Of a stretch of DNA of 64,000 bases, positions 16,276 to 25,800 are shown piece after piece (positions within the stretch are counted from its first letter, which is position 1; each line of letters begins with the position of its first letter). The notes under the pieces are model-generated. The model was not told the DNA's origin and did no database searches. It worked only from the letters and a program-made list of their open reading frames with translations. The DNA lies in the NCBI GenBank assembly GCA_943370145.1, contig CALRPY020000003.1, forward strand, positions 70,184 through 134,183, read 5' to 3'. Position numbers and translations under genes: made by a program. Origin of the DNA: Ga0077536 sp943370145 (lineage in GTDB: Bacteria; Pseudomonadota; Gammaproteobacteria; Ga0077536).

Positions 16276-16915
16276 CTGGAGTTACCTCTGGTTCTGGACT
16301 GCCTGGCTGTCTGTTGTGATTCGAACGCCGGTTCAAGGCGCCGCCGAGCGCGACCGGTGCGCGGTGGAGAAGCCGGGGCGCCGAACGCCGTCGCCGTAGC
16401 GACTGGCGGTTCGCGCGACCTCCGCTCTCCCCGGGCCACCGCCGCAGTCTCGCCGGTGCGTTTTTCGTGGAGAGGAGGATCCGCTCCCGAAGTGACAATG
16501 CCTAGCGGCCGAACGTTAAACAGGGCAACAAAATAGCGACGGAGATCACTGTTTTTATTGGTTTTTCCTGGGTTTTTTGACAAACTCCTTTTTTCGAAGG
16601 GATGTAGTCTTGGTTTCCGTGACGAAGCTCCCGTAAACCCGGGCTGGCGACCAGATGGGGACTTGTCCGCCTCGGGCTCGCCACATGCCAATGCAAAGAG
16701 GCGACAAGGGTCCGAGGCGTGTTGAACAAAGGCCCCGGGCGAGCCTTGCTCCCGGGCTCGGTTTGGCCGCGAAGGAGCCGAGCTTGAGTGAAGGTCGACG
16801 CAGCGCTTGGTGAAATTGACGGCGCCGTCACCGCAGCGCGAACACGCACAACGCGTTTGGAGGGCTCCGGGCGGGAACGCTATCGCATACCATGACACGG
16901 AGGCCGGAGCCGGCC
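16276..16915. other. Intergenic region between the large RTX gene and the monooxygenase
   Basis: About 640 bases separating divergent genes, with no believable gene. Bases 16500-16600 are A/T-rich with runs of T and should hold the RTX promoter on the minus strand, including the 12-mer shared with the first RTX gene. The part nearer the monooxygenase is GC-rich and contains a weak GCTCGG/CCGAGC hairpin around 16755-16785. Confidence 0.6.
16548..16559 (-). promoter_or_regulatory. Shared upstream element, copy 2
   Basis: ACTGTTTTTATT lies about 273 bases upstream of the large RTX start, identical to 8777-8788 upstream of the other RTX gene and likewise followed by a T-rich stretch. Possible common regulator site or UP-like element. 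Confidence 0.4.
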
Positions 16916-18574
16916 ATGTCGACGCAAAGCGGGGATTTCAGCATGCAGCAATCGACCAGTTCGCAAGCGCCGGAGCGCAAACCGTCCAGAGTAGACGCAG
17001 TCGTCATCGGTGCCGGCTTTGCCGGCCTGTACGCGGTTTACAAGTTGAGGCAGCTGGGGCTCTCCCACCGCGGCTTCGAGCGCGGCGGCGGCGTGGGCGG
17101 CACCTGGTACTGGAACCGCTACCCGGGTGCGAGCTCGGACTCGGAAAGCTGGGTGTATTCGTACACCTTCTCCGAAGAACTCGAGCAGGAGTGGACCTGG
17201 AGCTGCCGATTCCCCGAGCAGCGGGAGATCCTGCGCTACCTTGAATTCGTGGCCGACAAGTTCGACCTTCGGCCGGCTTTCGATTTCAACACGAGTGTCA
17301 CCGGGGCCGCTTACGACGAAGCCAGCCAGTGCTGGGTGGTGGATACCGCGCAGGGCGAGACGGTGCGTGCGAAGTACCTGATCACCGCCGTTGGTTGCCT
17401 GTCCGCGGCGCAGGTTCCGGATATCACGGGGCTCGAGGGCTTCAAGGGCAAGTGGTATCACACGGGCCAGTGGCCGCATGAAGGCGTGGATTTCACTGGC
17501 AAGCGGGTCGGCGTGATCGGGACGGGGTCTTCGGGCATCCAGTCAATCCCCGTCATCGCGAAGCAGGCCAGTCGCCTCACCGTCTTCCAGCGCACGCCGA
17601 ACTTCAGCGTGCCCGCCCGCAACGCGCCGCTGAGCCCGGAGCGCCAGCAGGAGCTCAAGCGCGAAATCCGGAAGATCCGCGAGACCTGCCGCTGGTCGAC
17701 GATAGGCCAGCCCTACGACTGGAAGGACCGGGAGGCGCTGAAGACCGACCCTGCCGAACTCCGCAAACAGTTCGAGGCCGATTGGGAGAAAGGCGGCTTC
17801 GAGTGGATGTTTGGCAGCTTCCGCGACCTGCTCGTCGACCCGCAGGCCAACGCGCTGGCCGCCGACTTCGTGCGCGAGAAAATCCGCAGCGTGGTCAAGG
17901 ACCCCGAGGTCGCGCGCAAGCTCACTCCCACGGGCTACCCGATCGGCACCAAGCGCCTGCCGCTGGACGCGGGCTACTTCGAGACTTTCAACCGCGACAA
18001 CGTGGAACTCGTCGACCTGCGAGAGAACCCGGTGGAATCGATCGTCGGCGAGGGCGTTCGCACGCGCGAGAGGATCTACGAACTCGACGCCATCGTCTTC
18101 GCGACAGGGTTTGATGCGCTGACCGGCCCGCTGACCCGGATCGGCATCCGCGGCCGGGGCGGTGAAACACTCGAAGCAAAGTGGTCGCACGGTCCCCAGA
18201 CCTACCTGGGTGTCTGCACCCGCGGTTTTCCGAATATGTTCATGGTGACCGGACCGGGCAGCCCGTCGGTCCTCGGCAACATGCCCGTGTCGATCGAGCA
18301 GCACGTTGACTGGATTTGCGAGTGCATCGACTACATGCGCAAGAAAGGGGTGACGACCGTCGAGCCGACCTGGGATGCCGAGGCTGCCTGGTGCGCGCAC
18401 GTGAAGGAGCTGGCGGACGCGACTCTCTTCCCGCAGACCGACTCCTGGTACATGGGCGCGAACATCCCGGGCAAACCGCGCGTGTTTCTGCCTTACATCG
18501 GCGGTTTCGGGACCTACCGCAAGCTGTGCGCGGAGATAGCCGAGAAGGAGTATGAGGGCTTCGCATTCAGCTGA
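16916..18574 (+). CDS. Type I Baeyer-Villiger-type flavin-containing monooxygenase
   Basis: This FAD/NADPH enzyme inserts oxygen into ketones (cyclic or steroid-like) to give esters or lactones. It has the first Rossmann site VIGAGFAGLYAVYKLR, the GGTWYWNRYPGASSD motif of this class, the diagnostic FxGxxxHTxxWP fingerprint (FKGKWYHTGQWP) and the second nucleotide site GVIGTGSSGIQ. Length is 552 aa from ATG 16916, which has GGAG 6 bases upstream; ATG 16892 and 16943 are alternatives. Likely monocistronic. The natural substrate cannot be told from sequence; cyclohexanone/phenylacetone-type enzymes are the nearest recognised class. Confidence 0.88.
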   Translation: MSTQSGDFSMQQSTSSQAPERKPSRVDAVVIGAGFAGLYAVYKLRQLGLSHRGFERGGGVGGTWYWNRYPGASSDSESWVYSYTFSEELEQEWTWSCRFPEQREILRYLEFVADKFDLRPAFDFNTSVTGAAYDEASQCWVVDTAQGETVRAKYLITAVGCLSAAQVPDITGLEGFKGKWYHTGQWPHEGVDFTGKRVGVIGTGSSGIQSIPVIAKQASRLTVFQRTPNFSVPARNAPLSPERQQELKREIRKIRETCRWSTIGQPYDWKDREALKTDPAELRKQFEADWEKGGFEWMFGSFRDLLVDPQANALAADFVREKIRSVVKDPEVARKLTPTGYPIGTKRLPLDAGYFETFNRDNVELVDLRENPVESIVGEGVRTRERIYELDAIVFATGFDALTGPLTRIGIRGRGGETLEAKWSHGPQTYLGVCTRGFPNMFMVTGPGSPSVLGNMPVSIEQHVDWICECIDYMRKKGVTTVEPTWDAEAAWCAHVKELADATLFPQTDSWYMGANIPGKPRVFLPYIGGFGTYRKLCAEIAEKEYEGFAFS

Positions 18575-18593
18575 ACCCGGCGCTCACGTCGAC

Positions 18594-18627
18594 CCGGGCC
18601 CGCGCGGCATTCGGCGCGCCGGCCCGG
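18594..18627 (+). terminator. Hairpin after the monooxygenase gene
   Basis: CCGGGCC plus CGCGC pair with GCGCG plus GGCCCGG, with a two-base bulge and an 8-base loop, starting about 20 bases after the stop codon. There is no clear U-tract. Confidence 0.45.
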
Positions 18628-18679
18628 CTCGCGCGCACGTTTTCCCGCGTCGCACCCGCCGACAGCCGCCGAGGACCCG

Positions 18680-18979
18680 ATGATGATGGATGACAGCTGC
18701 AAGCGCCGACCGATTACCGTGACAGTGCTGGCCATGACGGTGCTGGCGCTCCTCCTCGTCGCTTGCAACGAGGAATCCTCACGAACGACCACCAACGTGC
18801 AGCTCGCAAACCCGGCCTCCGTGTACTGCGAGCAACGCGGCGGTCGTCTGGAGTTGGTGGACGAGGCTGCCGGCCAGGTCGGCTACTGTGTGCTGCCAGA
18901 CGGCAGGCGGGTCGAGGAATGGGCGTTTTTTCGAGCAGCGCAGAGCGGGGACGAGGCTCCTGCCGGTACGTCACCATAG
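18680..18979 (+). CDS. Small DUF333 lipoprotein
   Basis: 99 aa. A basic start and hydrophobic stretch end in a lipobox (ALLLVAC), so the mature protein would be lipid-anchored from C31 or so. The rest matches the DUF333 pattern: NPASVYCEQRGGRLEL, a second cysteine in GYCVLPDGR, then VEEWAFFR. The two cysteines probably form a disulfide. Family members are small periplasmic proteins of unknown function, sometimes named putative hemolysin without evidence. Three consecutive ATG codons (18680, 18683, 18686) follow a GAGG site. Confidence 0.8.
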   Translation: MMMDDSCKRRPITVTVLAMTVLALLLVACNEESSRTTTNVQLANPASVYCEQRGGRLELVDEAAGQVGYCVLPDGRRVEEWAFFRAAQSGDEAPAGTSP

Positions 18980-19054
18980 CCGACGCCCAACGCGGACCTG
19001 CTATCCAGAGCCGAATGGCGTGCTGCGCGGGCTGGCATCATTATCAAGGATGAA

Positions 19055-19130
<76 letters not shown>

Positions 19131-19198
19131 ATGTCGGGGCCGGGCGCGCATGATAACCGAAAGCGCGGATTTGGCCAGCCTGTGCGGCTGGCCGGGGC

Positions 19199-19642
19199 TC
19201 ATTCGGACGGCCGATTGCGGATGCGGATGATGACGTCGAGGCCCTCCGCGCAAGTACCAGCGGGCGGCGTCGGCAGGGTTTCAAGCAGCGGGTGCTGGGC
19301 CTCCACGTCGATCAGTACGCCATCATCAACGTTATAAAAATGAAAGTGCGGTTTGGTGTTGGAGTCGTAGAAGACTTTCGTGGAGTCCACGATGACCTGA
19401 GTCAGCAGCCCCCGCTCTGCAAGCAGTCCCAGCGTGTTGTACACGGTGGCTTTGGATACAGGTCGTCCGGCCTGTCCCACCCTCGCGATGACCTGGTCTG
19501 CGGACAGGTGCATGTCTCCTGCAAAAAAGATCGCGGCGATGTCTATGCGCTGGGCCGTCGGCTGTATGCCGTGGCCCTGCAGCTTGCGCGCGATTCGATC
19601 GATTTCCGTCGGGGACAAGAGAAATTCCGCAACTTCAGGCAT
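19199..19642 (-). CDS. Fur-family regulator, Irr-like (no structural CxxC)
   Basis: 147 aa with the Fur winged-helix: GIQPTAQRIDIAAIFF, then the recognition helix SKATVYNTLGLLAERGLL. The usual HHHHFH metal box is reduced to PHFHFYNVDDG, and there is only one cysteine, so the CxxC zinc site of classical Fur is absent. This resembles Irr-type regulators, which respond to haem or iron status. The start at 19642 coincides with the predicted transcription start, so the mRNA may be leaderless; an upstream ATG at 19699 would add 19 residues unlike the family. Targets are unknown. Confidence 0.82.
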   Translation of the reverse strand: MPEVAEFLLSPTEIDRIARKLQGHGIQPTAQRIDIAAIFFAGDMHLSADQVIARVGQAGRPVSKATVYNTLGLLAERGLLTQVIVDSTKVFYDSNTKPHFHFYNVDDGVLIDVEAQHPLLETLPTPPAGTCAEGLDVIIRIRNRPSE

Positions 19643-19648
19643 GAAACC

Positions 19649-19676
19649 AGTATACCCAGCCTTTAGACTGTGTCTA
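19649..19676 (-). promoter_or_regulatory. Promoter with overlapping operator-like palindrome of the Irr-like gene
   Basis: On the minus strand TAGACA (-35), 16 bases and TATACT (-10) precede the gene. The -35 is overlapped by the inverted repeat TAGAC-TGT-GTCTA (19664-19676). The overlap suggests repression, possibly by the regulator itself. Confidence 0.5.
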
Positions 19677-19771
19677 GCCTTAATGCGAGTGACTTTCATT
19701 CCTTGGGCGTACCGAAGTGAGAAGCCGGTCACGGTGCTGGCTGCCACGGTTGGCGCGCTCACCCGCTCGCG

Positions 19772-19797
19772 GGTCCCGGGCTACCGTTCACGGGACC
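19772..19797 (+). other. Hairpin in the leader of fimT
   Basis: GGTCCCG and CGGGACC form a 7-bp stem with a 12-base loop, about 42 bases upstream of the fimT start. Function is not apparent. Confidence 0.3.
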
Positions 19798-19838
19798 GGG
19801 CGGTGAAGCGCACCCCGCCAGTTCCGATACTTCAGACC

Positions 19839-20462
19839 ATGAAAAGAGCAAGCGGCTTCACGATTATCGAACTGATGATAACGGTCGTCGTGCTCGGGAT
19901 CGCCCTCACTTTTGCGGTGCCGAGCATGCAGCAGTTCATCATGAACAACCGGATGACATCGCAGCTCAACCTCATGTCGTCGAACCTTGCGATGGCACGC
20001 AGCGAAGCCATCAAGCAGAACATGCCGGTGCTGCTGTGTCCGAGCGGTGGCGGTGCCACCTGCAGCGAATCGAATTGGGAAAGCGGGTGGCTGGTTTTCG
20101 TCGATCGCGACCGCGACATGGCGCTGGACGGCGAAGCGCTGTGCACCTCGAGTGAACTGGGGGCCAACGAGGATTGCCTGCTGCTGGAGCAGGCACGGCT
20201 GGAGCAACCCGCTGCCCTTACGCCTGCGGCGGGCATCCCTGAATTGGTCGGTTACGACGGCAGCGGCGCCGCGTTCTGCGACGCGAACGCCGACGGCGCC
20301 CCGGAACCGTGCGACCCGACCGACACATACTTCACCCTGTGCGACTCGCGCGGTGACGCGCACGCCCGCGCGCTTGCCATCAGCAGAACAGGTCGCGTGT
20401 CGATCCTGGGGAAGGCGCCCAACGGCGACGCTCTTACCTGCAGCACGGCCGACGACGACTGA
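19839..20462 (+). CDS. fimT: Type IV pilus minor pilin FimT/FimU-type (GspH family)
   Basis: This 207-aa prepilin has a short basic leader MKRASG, cleavage before F, glutamate at mature position 5 and the hydrophobic helix FTIIELMITVVVLGIALTF. The GspH-like C-domain contains cysteines likely paired in disulfides. It is the first gene of a six-gene minor pilin operon and would be processed by PilD, then help prime pilus assembly with PilVWX. ATG 19839 was chosen because it gives the correct short leader; an upstream frame extension is not plausible. Confidence 0.88.
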   Translation: MKRASGFTIIELMITVVVLGIALTFAVPSMQQFIMNNRMTSQLNLMSSNLAMARSEAIKQNMPVLLCPSGGGATCSESNWESGWLVFVDRDRDMALDGEALCTSSELGANEDCLLLEQARLEQPAALTPAAGIPELVGYDGSGAAFCDANADGAPEPCDPTDTYFTLCDSRGDAHARALAISRTGRVSILGKAPNGDALTCSTADDD

Positions 20463-20487
20463 GAACAGAAAGCGGAGGAGGCAAAGC

Positions 20488-21075
20488 GTGCGCAACGGGA
20501 CTCATCCAACTCAAGCCGGCTTCACGCTGCTGGAAGTGCTGGTCGCGGTCGTGATTTTTTCAATCGGGCTGCTCGGCATCGCAGGCCTGCAGGTCGCTGG
20601 CATGCGCTACACGCACGGTTCACAGCTTCGCGCAGTGGCAACCATGCAGGCCGAGAACATGGCCGACAGCATGCGCGCGAACCGCACCGGCGTCACGGAC
20701 GGCCATTACAACATCCAGGCGCAAATGCCGACGAGCTATGGGGTCGACTGCACGGTCGGCGCATGCGGTCCCGAACAGTTGGCCGTTTTCGACCTCGTCA
20801 CCTGGAATGCGGCCGGCGACGCATCAAAGCCTCGGGAATCGAATGCCGATGTACTGCCCGGGGGCGACGGCGTTGTCTGCATCGATTCGACCCCCAACGA
20901 CGGAGTTCCCGCGGACTGGGCCTGCGACAACGTGGGCACCGTCTATGCGGTCAAGCTGGTATGGAACGAGCGCTCGGTCGGCGACTGGGAACAGGAGGAA
21001 GGCGAGGAAGGTGGCGAAGAAGGTGATACGGCCGACATCAACCAGCAGTTCCTGTTCGTGAGGTTCGTACCGTGA
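20488..21075 (+). CDS. pilV: Type IV pilus minor pilin PilV
   Basis: 195 aa from a GTG start with GGAGGAG upstream. Prepilin signature QAG-FTLLEVLVAVVIFSIGLLG with Glu5. The acidic C-terminal region includes a run of glutamates and glycines (around 20985-21030). It overlaps pilW by GTGA. Predicted part of the PilVWX-PilY1 priming complex at the pilus tip. Confidence 0.88.
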   Translation: MRNGTHPTQAGFTLLEVLVAVVIFSIGLLGIAGLQVAGMRYTHGSQLRAVATMQAENMADSMRANRTGVTDGHYNIQAQMPTSYGVDCTVGACGPEQLAVFDLVTWNAAGDASKPRESNADVLPGGDGVVCIDSTPNDGVPADWACDNVGTVYAVKLVWNERSVGDWEQEEGEEGGEEGDTADINQQFLFVRFVP

Positions 21076-22145
21076 GCCACGCCCAAGCCAGCCATTCTCA
21101 TCGATATTCCCGTCCGCGGGCCAGCGTCCAGCACGGCATCACGCTCGTCGAGATGATGGTCGCGATGGTCGTGGGTCTCATCCTGCTCGTCGGCATCGTG
21201 CAGCTCTTCATCAGCAACAAGCAGGCCTACCGCCTCCAGGAAGCGACGAACGTGCTCAACGAGAGCGGGCGTTACGTCCTCAACCAGCTGCACTACGACC
21301 TGCGCATGGCCGATCACTGGGGCGGCGCCGAGCGTGACGCACTCGAAATCATGAGTGGCATCGACACGATCGACGGGGACTGCGACGGGGCGGCGGCGGC
21401 ACTCGACACGGCCGGCATCTTCGGCATCGACGGCGAGGCCTCGTCCCCGCTCGACTGCATTCCGGATTCCGACTACGTCGCGGAATCCGACATCGTCGTC
21501 ATCCGCTATGCCGAACCCGTCCGACGGGCCTCCGGCGCCCTCGATGACAATCGGATCTACGTCCGTAGCGCCATGGGCCGCCGCGCGGTGGTCTTCCAGG
21601 GCGCGGATGTCGCAAGCCTGCCGGGTGACATCGTGCCCGCGGACTCCGACGCACCGACCGTCGAGGACGAGGCGCCGGATGTCGCCAACTTCGAGATGCG
21701 CACTGTGATCTACTTCCTGCGCCCATGCGCGTCGCAGGATCTCGGCACGGCCAACGTGTGCGATGCCGCCGACGACAACATACCCACCCTGACGCGCCTC
21801 ACGCTGGAAGGGACATCGCTCGTGGAACAGGATGTGACGAGCGGCGTGGAGCAGATGCAACTCGCCTATGGGATCGACACGAATGGCGACCGCTCGCCCG
21901 AGCGCTACCTGGACGCCGAGACCGTCACCGACGACAACAACTGGGACTCCGTGGTGGACGTCAAGCTGAGCCTGTTGGTGCGCAACACCGAAATCGACGT
22001 CAGCTATACGGACACCACGACCTACCAGCTCTACGGTGGAGCCGACGGCGCGGCCGTGGAGTACGAGGTGCCGACCGATGCGCAGCAATACAGGCGCAAG
22101 ATCTACAACTCTTCGATCCAAGTCCGCAACATGACCCGAGGCTGA
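21072..22145 (+). CDS. pilW: Type IV pilus assembly protein PilW
   Basis: The 357-aa minor pilin has a 22-residue leader ending in QHG, then ITLVEMMVAMVVGLILLVGIVQLF with Glu5. The C-terminal domain is long, as in PilW, with SNKQAYRLQEATNVLNESGRY directly after the helix. The GTG start overlaps the pilV stop. It lies between pilV and pilX as in pseudomonads. Confidence 0.88.
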   Translation: MSHAQASHSHRYSRPRASVQHGITLVEMMVAMVVGLILLVGIVQLFISNKQAYRLQEATNVLNESGRYVLNQLHYDLRMADHWGGAERDALEIMSGIDTIDGDCDGAAAALDTAGIFGIDGEASSPLDCIPDSDYVAESDIVVIRYAEPVRRASGALDDNRIYVRSAMGRRAVVFQGADVASLPGDIVPADSDAPTVEDEAPDVANFEMRTVIYFLRPCASQDLGTANVCDAADDNIPTLTRLTLEGTSLVEQDVTSGVEQMQLAYGIDTNGDRSPERYLDAETVTDDNNWDSVVDVKLSLLVRNTEIDVSYTDTTTYQLYGGADGAAVEYEVPTDAQQYRRKIYNSSIQVRNMTRG

Positions 22146-22149
22146 AGAC

Positions 22150-22767
22150 ATGCAGCGCCCGTACTCCCATCCGCCACCGCAGCACGGCTTCGCGCTCATC
22201 GTCGCGATGGTCATGCTGCTGATACTCACAATGGTTGCTGTCATCGCGATGCGTTCGACGACGCTCGACCTGAAAATGAGTGCCAATACCACACTCGCAC
22301 AGCGTGCGTTCCAGGCATCGGACGGCACTCGCGATTCCGTGTCCCCCGTGCTGGCTTCCCACGTCTTCTACCACGGCTGGCCGAGCGCCATCGGCGGCGA
22401 AGTCGTGGACAGCGCGGATTTCGACATTCCCGAGGCCCTCACGATCGCCGCCCCGACCGCACGCTTCGACATGGGACAGAATGGTCTCTTCGAGGACCTC
22501 GCCACTCGCGCCGCCGACATCGAATTTCGTGACGACGTTCAGGGCGATGGCACATTGGCCGCCGACGACGTGTACGGCGATATCTGGGTGACGCGCGTCG
22601 GCGTGCAACCCGCCCCCGGGATGAATCTGGCCTCGAACGCCGCCGACCAGGGGGCAGGCGGCGGCGCTGCGAACAAGTACATCATGTTCGATCTCAGGGC
22701 CACCGGCAGTTCTACCGGCAACGCCCGCTCATATACCGGCTCCGACTATCGCGCGCTGTCGCGATGA
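22150..22767 (+). CDS. pilX: Type IV pilus assembly protein PilX
   Basis: 205 aa. The PilX N-terminal motif is QHGFALIVAMVMLLILTMVAVIAMRSTTLDLKMSAN. Like other PilX/GspK-type proteins it lacks the usual Glu5 of major pilins (V at that place). It starts four bases after pilW and is followed by pilY1, its partner in the tip complex. Confidence 0.88.
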   Translation: MQRPYSHPPPQHGFALIVAMVMLLILTMVAVIAMRSTTLDLKMSANTTLAQRAFQASDGTRDSVSPVLASHVFYHGWPSAIGGEVVDSADFDIPEALTIAAPTARFDMGQNGLFEDLATRAADIEFRDDVQGDGTLAADDVYGDIWVTRVGVQPAPGMNLASNAADQGAGGGAANKYIMFDLRATGSSTGNARSYTGSDYRALSR

Positions 22768-22816
22768 GCACCGCGCGCGTCAGCCTCGGACCGCCCAGCA
22801 CTGGAACTCCCTGGAA

Positions 22817-25800
22817 ATGAAAACAGCACAATCCTTGAGCGCATTCTGCAAAGGCATCGTCCTGAGCATCGGCTTCCTGCCAGGCATCTGGTCGGCGAGC
22901 GCGCAGGCGAACCTGTCGGGTGCGGACATGGGCACCTACACTGCGACCCCCATCCTGACCGTGGAATCAGTGCCGCCGCTGGTCATGCTCGCGATGTCGA
23001 TGGACCACCAGTACTTCATCAAGGCGTACAACGACTATACCGACCTCGACAAGAACGGCACCGTCGAACGCACCTACTCGGACGCCTTCGAGTACTACGG
23101 CTACTTCCACTCCGATCTCTGCTACAAGTACAGCGACACCGATGGCCGCTTCAACCCGGTGGGAAAGGTCGACACGCCTCGCGAGAACGCCAACGACGAC
23201 AGCTTCGACCACTACTGCTCCACCGATGCCGCGAGCTGGAGCGGCAATTTCCTGAACTGGGCGACGATGACCCGCATGGACGTCGTGCGAAAGATTCTCT
23301 ATGGCGGCCTGCGTTCGACCGACACGGCGACCACCAGCGTGCTCGAGCGGAGCTACCTCCCGGGTGACGCGCACAGCTTTGCGAAGTATTACAACGGCGG
23401 CGATCTCGCGAAGCTCACACCGCACGACACGATCAAGACCGACACCACGAATGGCGGTAATGACGACGGCGTCGACGATACGTACGAAGGCATCACGCTC
23501 TGCAACACCACACATGCAGGAACCAGCGGCAGTTCGCAGACCGTGACGACTGGACCAATGATGCGGGTGGTTTCCGGCAATGCCCAACTGTGGAGCGCGA
23601 ACGAGCGCCGACAGTGCACGTGGCGGGACGAATTTGGTGCCAACGGCAACTCGAACATTCCATCACGCTCAGGCATTGAGGCATTTTCCGGTGATCCGCT
23701 CGATAGCAGCCAGTTGAAAACGCCAGGCGCGAAACGCGATCACACCGTGCGGGTCAAAGTCTGCGACGCCAGCGTGACCGCTCCGCAGAACCTTGAAAAC
23801 TGCAGGACCTACGGCAGCAACCTGAAGCCCGAGGGGCTCTTGCAGAAGTACGGGCTGGATGGCCAGATGAAATTCGGGCTCGTGACCGGCAGCTACGCCG
23901 ACAACGTATCCGGCGGCCGTCTGCGCAAGCGTATCTCGGCGATCAACGACGAGGTAAACACGGCCGACGGTACGTTCATCGCGCTGAGCGCCTCCACGCC
24001 GGGCATCATCAAGGCGCTCAATTCGGTTCGGATCTGGGGCTACGGCTATGACGACGGCACGTATCTGAGCGGCGGCGACGGCGGGGACAACTGCACGTTC
24101 CAGCTCACGGACATCGCCACTGAAGGAAAATGCGCCAGTTGGGGCAACCCGATGTCCGAGATCTATCTCGAGGCGCTACGCTACTTCGCGTCCTCAACGC
24201 GAGAGGCTACCGCCGCGTTCACGAATGGCGGGACGGACAACAACTACATCTCGGGCTTCCTCGAAGACCCGGAATGGGACAGCCCGATCAACGCGGACAA
24301 TTCCTGCGCATCCCTGAACACCATCATCTTCAATGCAAGCGTCAGTTCCTACGATGACAACCAGACCGACCCGAGCGGACTCTCGGACGACACGGCAGCC
24401 GAGCTGACGAAGACCGTTGGCGACGCCGACGGCGAAGACCTCGAAGGCGCGGACTTCTTCGTCGGCCGGAGCGGGACGTCGGTGAACGAATTCTGCACGG
24501 CCAAGACGATCGACGGGACGAACGGCCTGGGCGACGTCTACGGGCTCTGCCCCGAAGCGCCCACCGTGCGCGGCTCCTATCACATGGCAGGTCTCGCCCA
24601 TTTCGCCCACACCGAAGACCTGCGCAGCGACCTGCCGGACGAACAGACTATCAAGACCTTCGCGGTGTCGCTGGCGACAGCCAACCCGATCATCGAAATC
24701 CCGGTCAGCAGCACGCAGACCGTGCGCATCCTCCCCGCCTACCGACTGCGCAAGGGTGGCAACTCTGCCACGGAGTCGCTCAACGACCCCACCAAGGACG
24801 GCGGCGGCGCGCTCGTCGACTTCAAGATCGTGCGGCCCCATACCGAGGTCAGCGCCACCAATAATGCCACCCCCGAGGCGGGCACCGGCATATTCAGCGG
24901 CTTGTTCTATGTGAACTGGGAGGACTCCGAGCAGGGTGGCGACTACGACATGGACATGTGGGGCACCATCGAATACCGCCTCGACACGAAAGCGGCCGAC
25001 AAGCAACTCAGAATCACGACAACCGCGGTGCATGAGGCCACAAACATCGCTCAGCTCTTCGGTTTCATCACCAGCGGCACGACTGAAGATGGCTTCCACG
25101 CCTACTCCGGCATCGAGGGCGCGAATTACACCGACCCGACCGGCGTCAAAGGCTGCATTGACTGTCGTCCGGTTTCAGGCGAGGGTGGTTCCACTGGCCA
25201 GTTCGGCGCGCAGTTCCATGATTTCACGCTCAGCGCGGACGATGCAGCGGGCGTCCTCGAGTCCCCGCTCTACTACGCGGCCAAGTGGGGCGGCTTCACC
25301 GACACCGACGACAACAAGAAGCCGACCATCGAAGGGGCCGAAGACGACCACTCCGAGTGGGATGGCGACGGCGACGGGATCCCGGACACCTTCTATTTCG
25401 TGACCGATCCGGGTCAACTCGAAGCGAGCCTGCGAGAAGTGTTCGACACGATTCTCGAGCGGGTGTCCTCGGGCACCGCGGCGGCGGTTGTCGCCAACGA
25501 GCAGAAAGGCAACGGCGCGCTCTTCCAAGCCTTGTACGACCCGGAAAAGAGTGATGCCGACGGCAATACGGTCCGTTGGATCGGGACCTTGCACGCACTG
25601 TTCGTCGACACCCACGGCTTCATTCGCGAGGACGGCAACAGCAACGGCCGGATAGACGATTTCGGGACCGACCCTGTCATCAAGCTGGAGTTCGACGACA
25701 GCGCGGAGGCGAGCGAGCGGCGCACCAAGCTCATCCGCTATGAGCCCATCGAGGACGATCCGGACACCAGCGAACTCGAGGGTGTCGATCCGCTGCGGCC

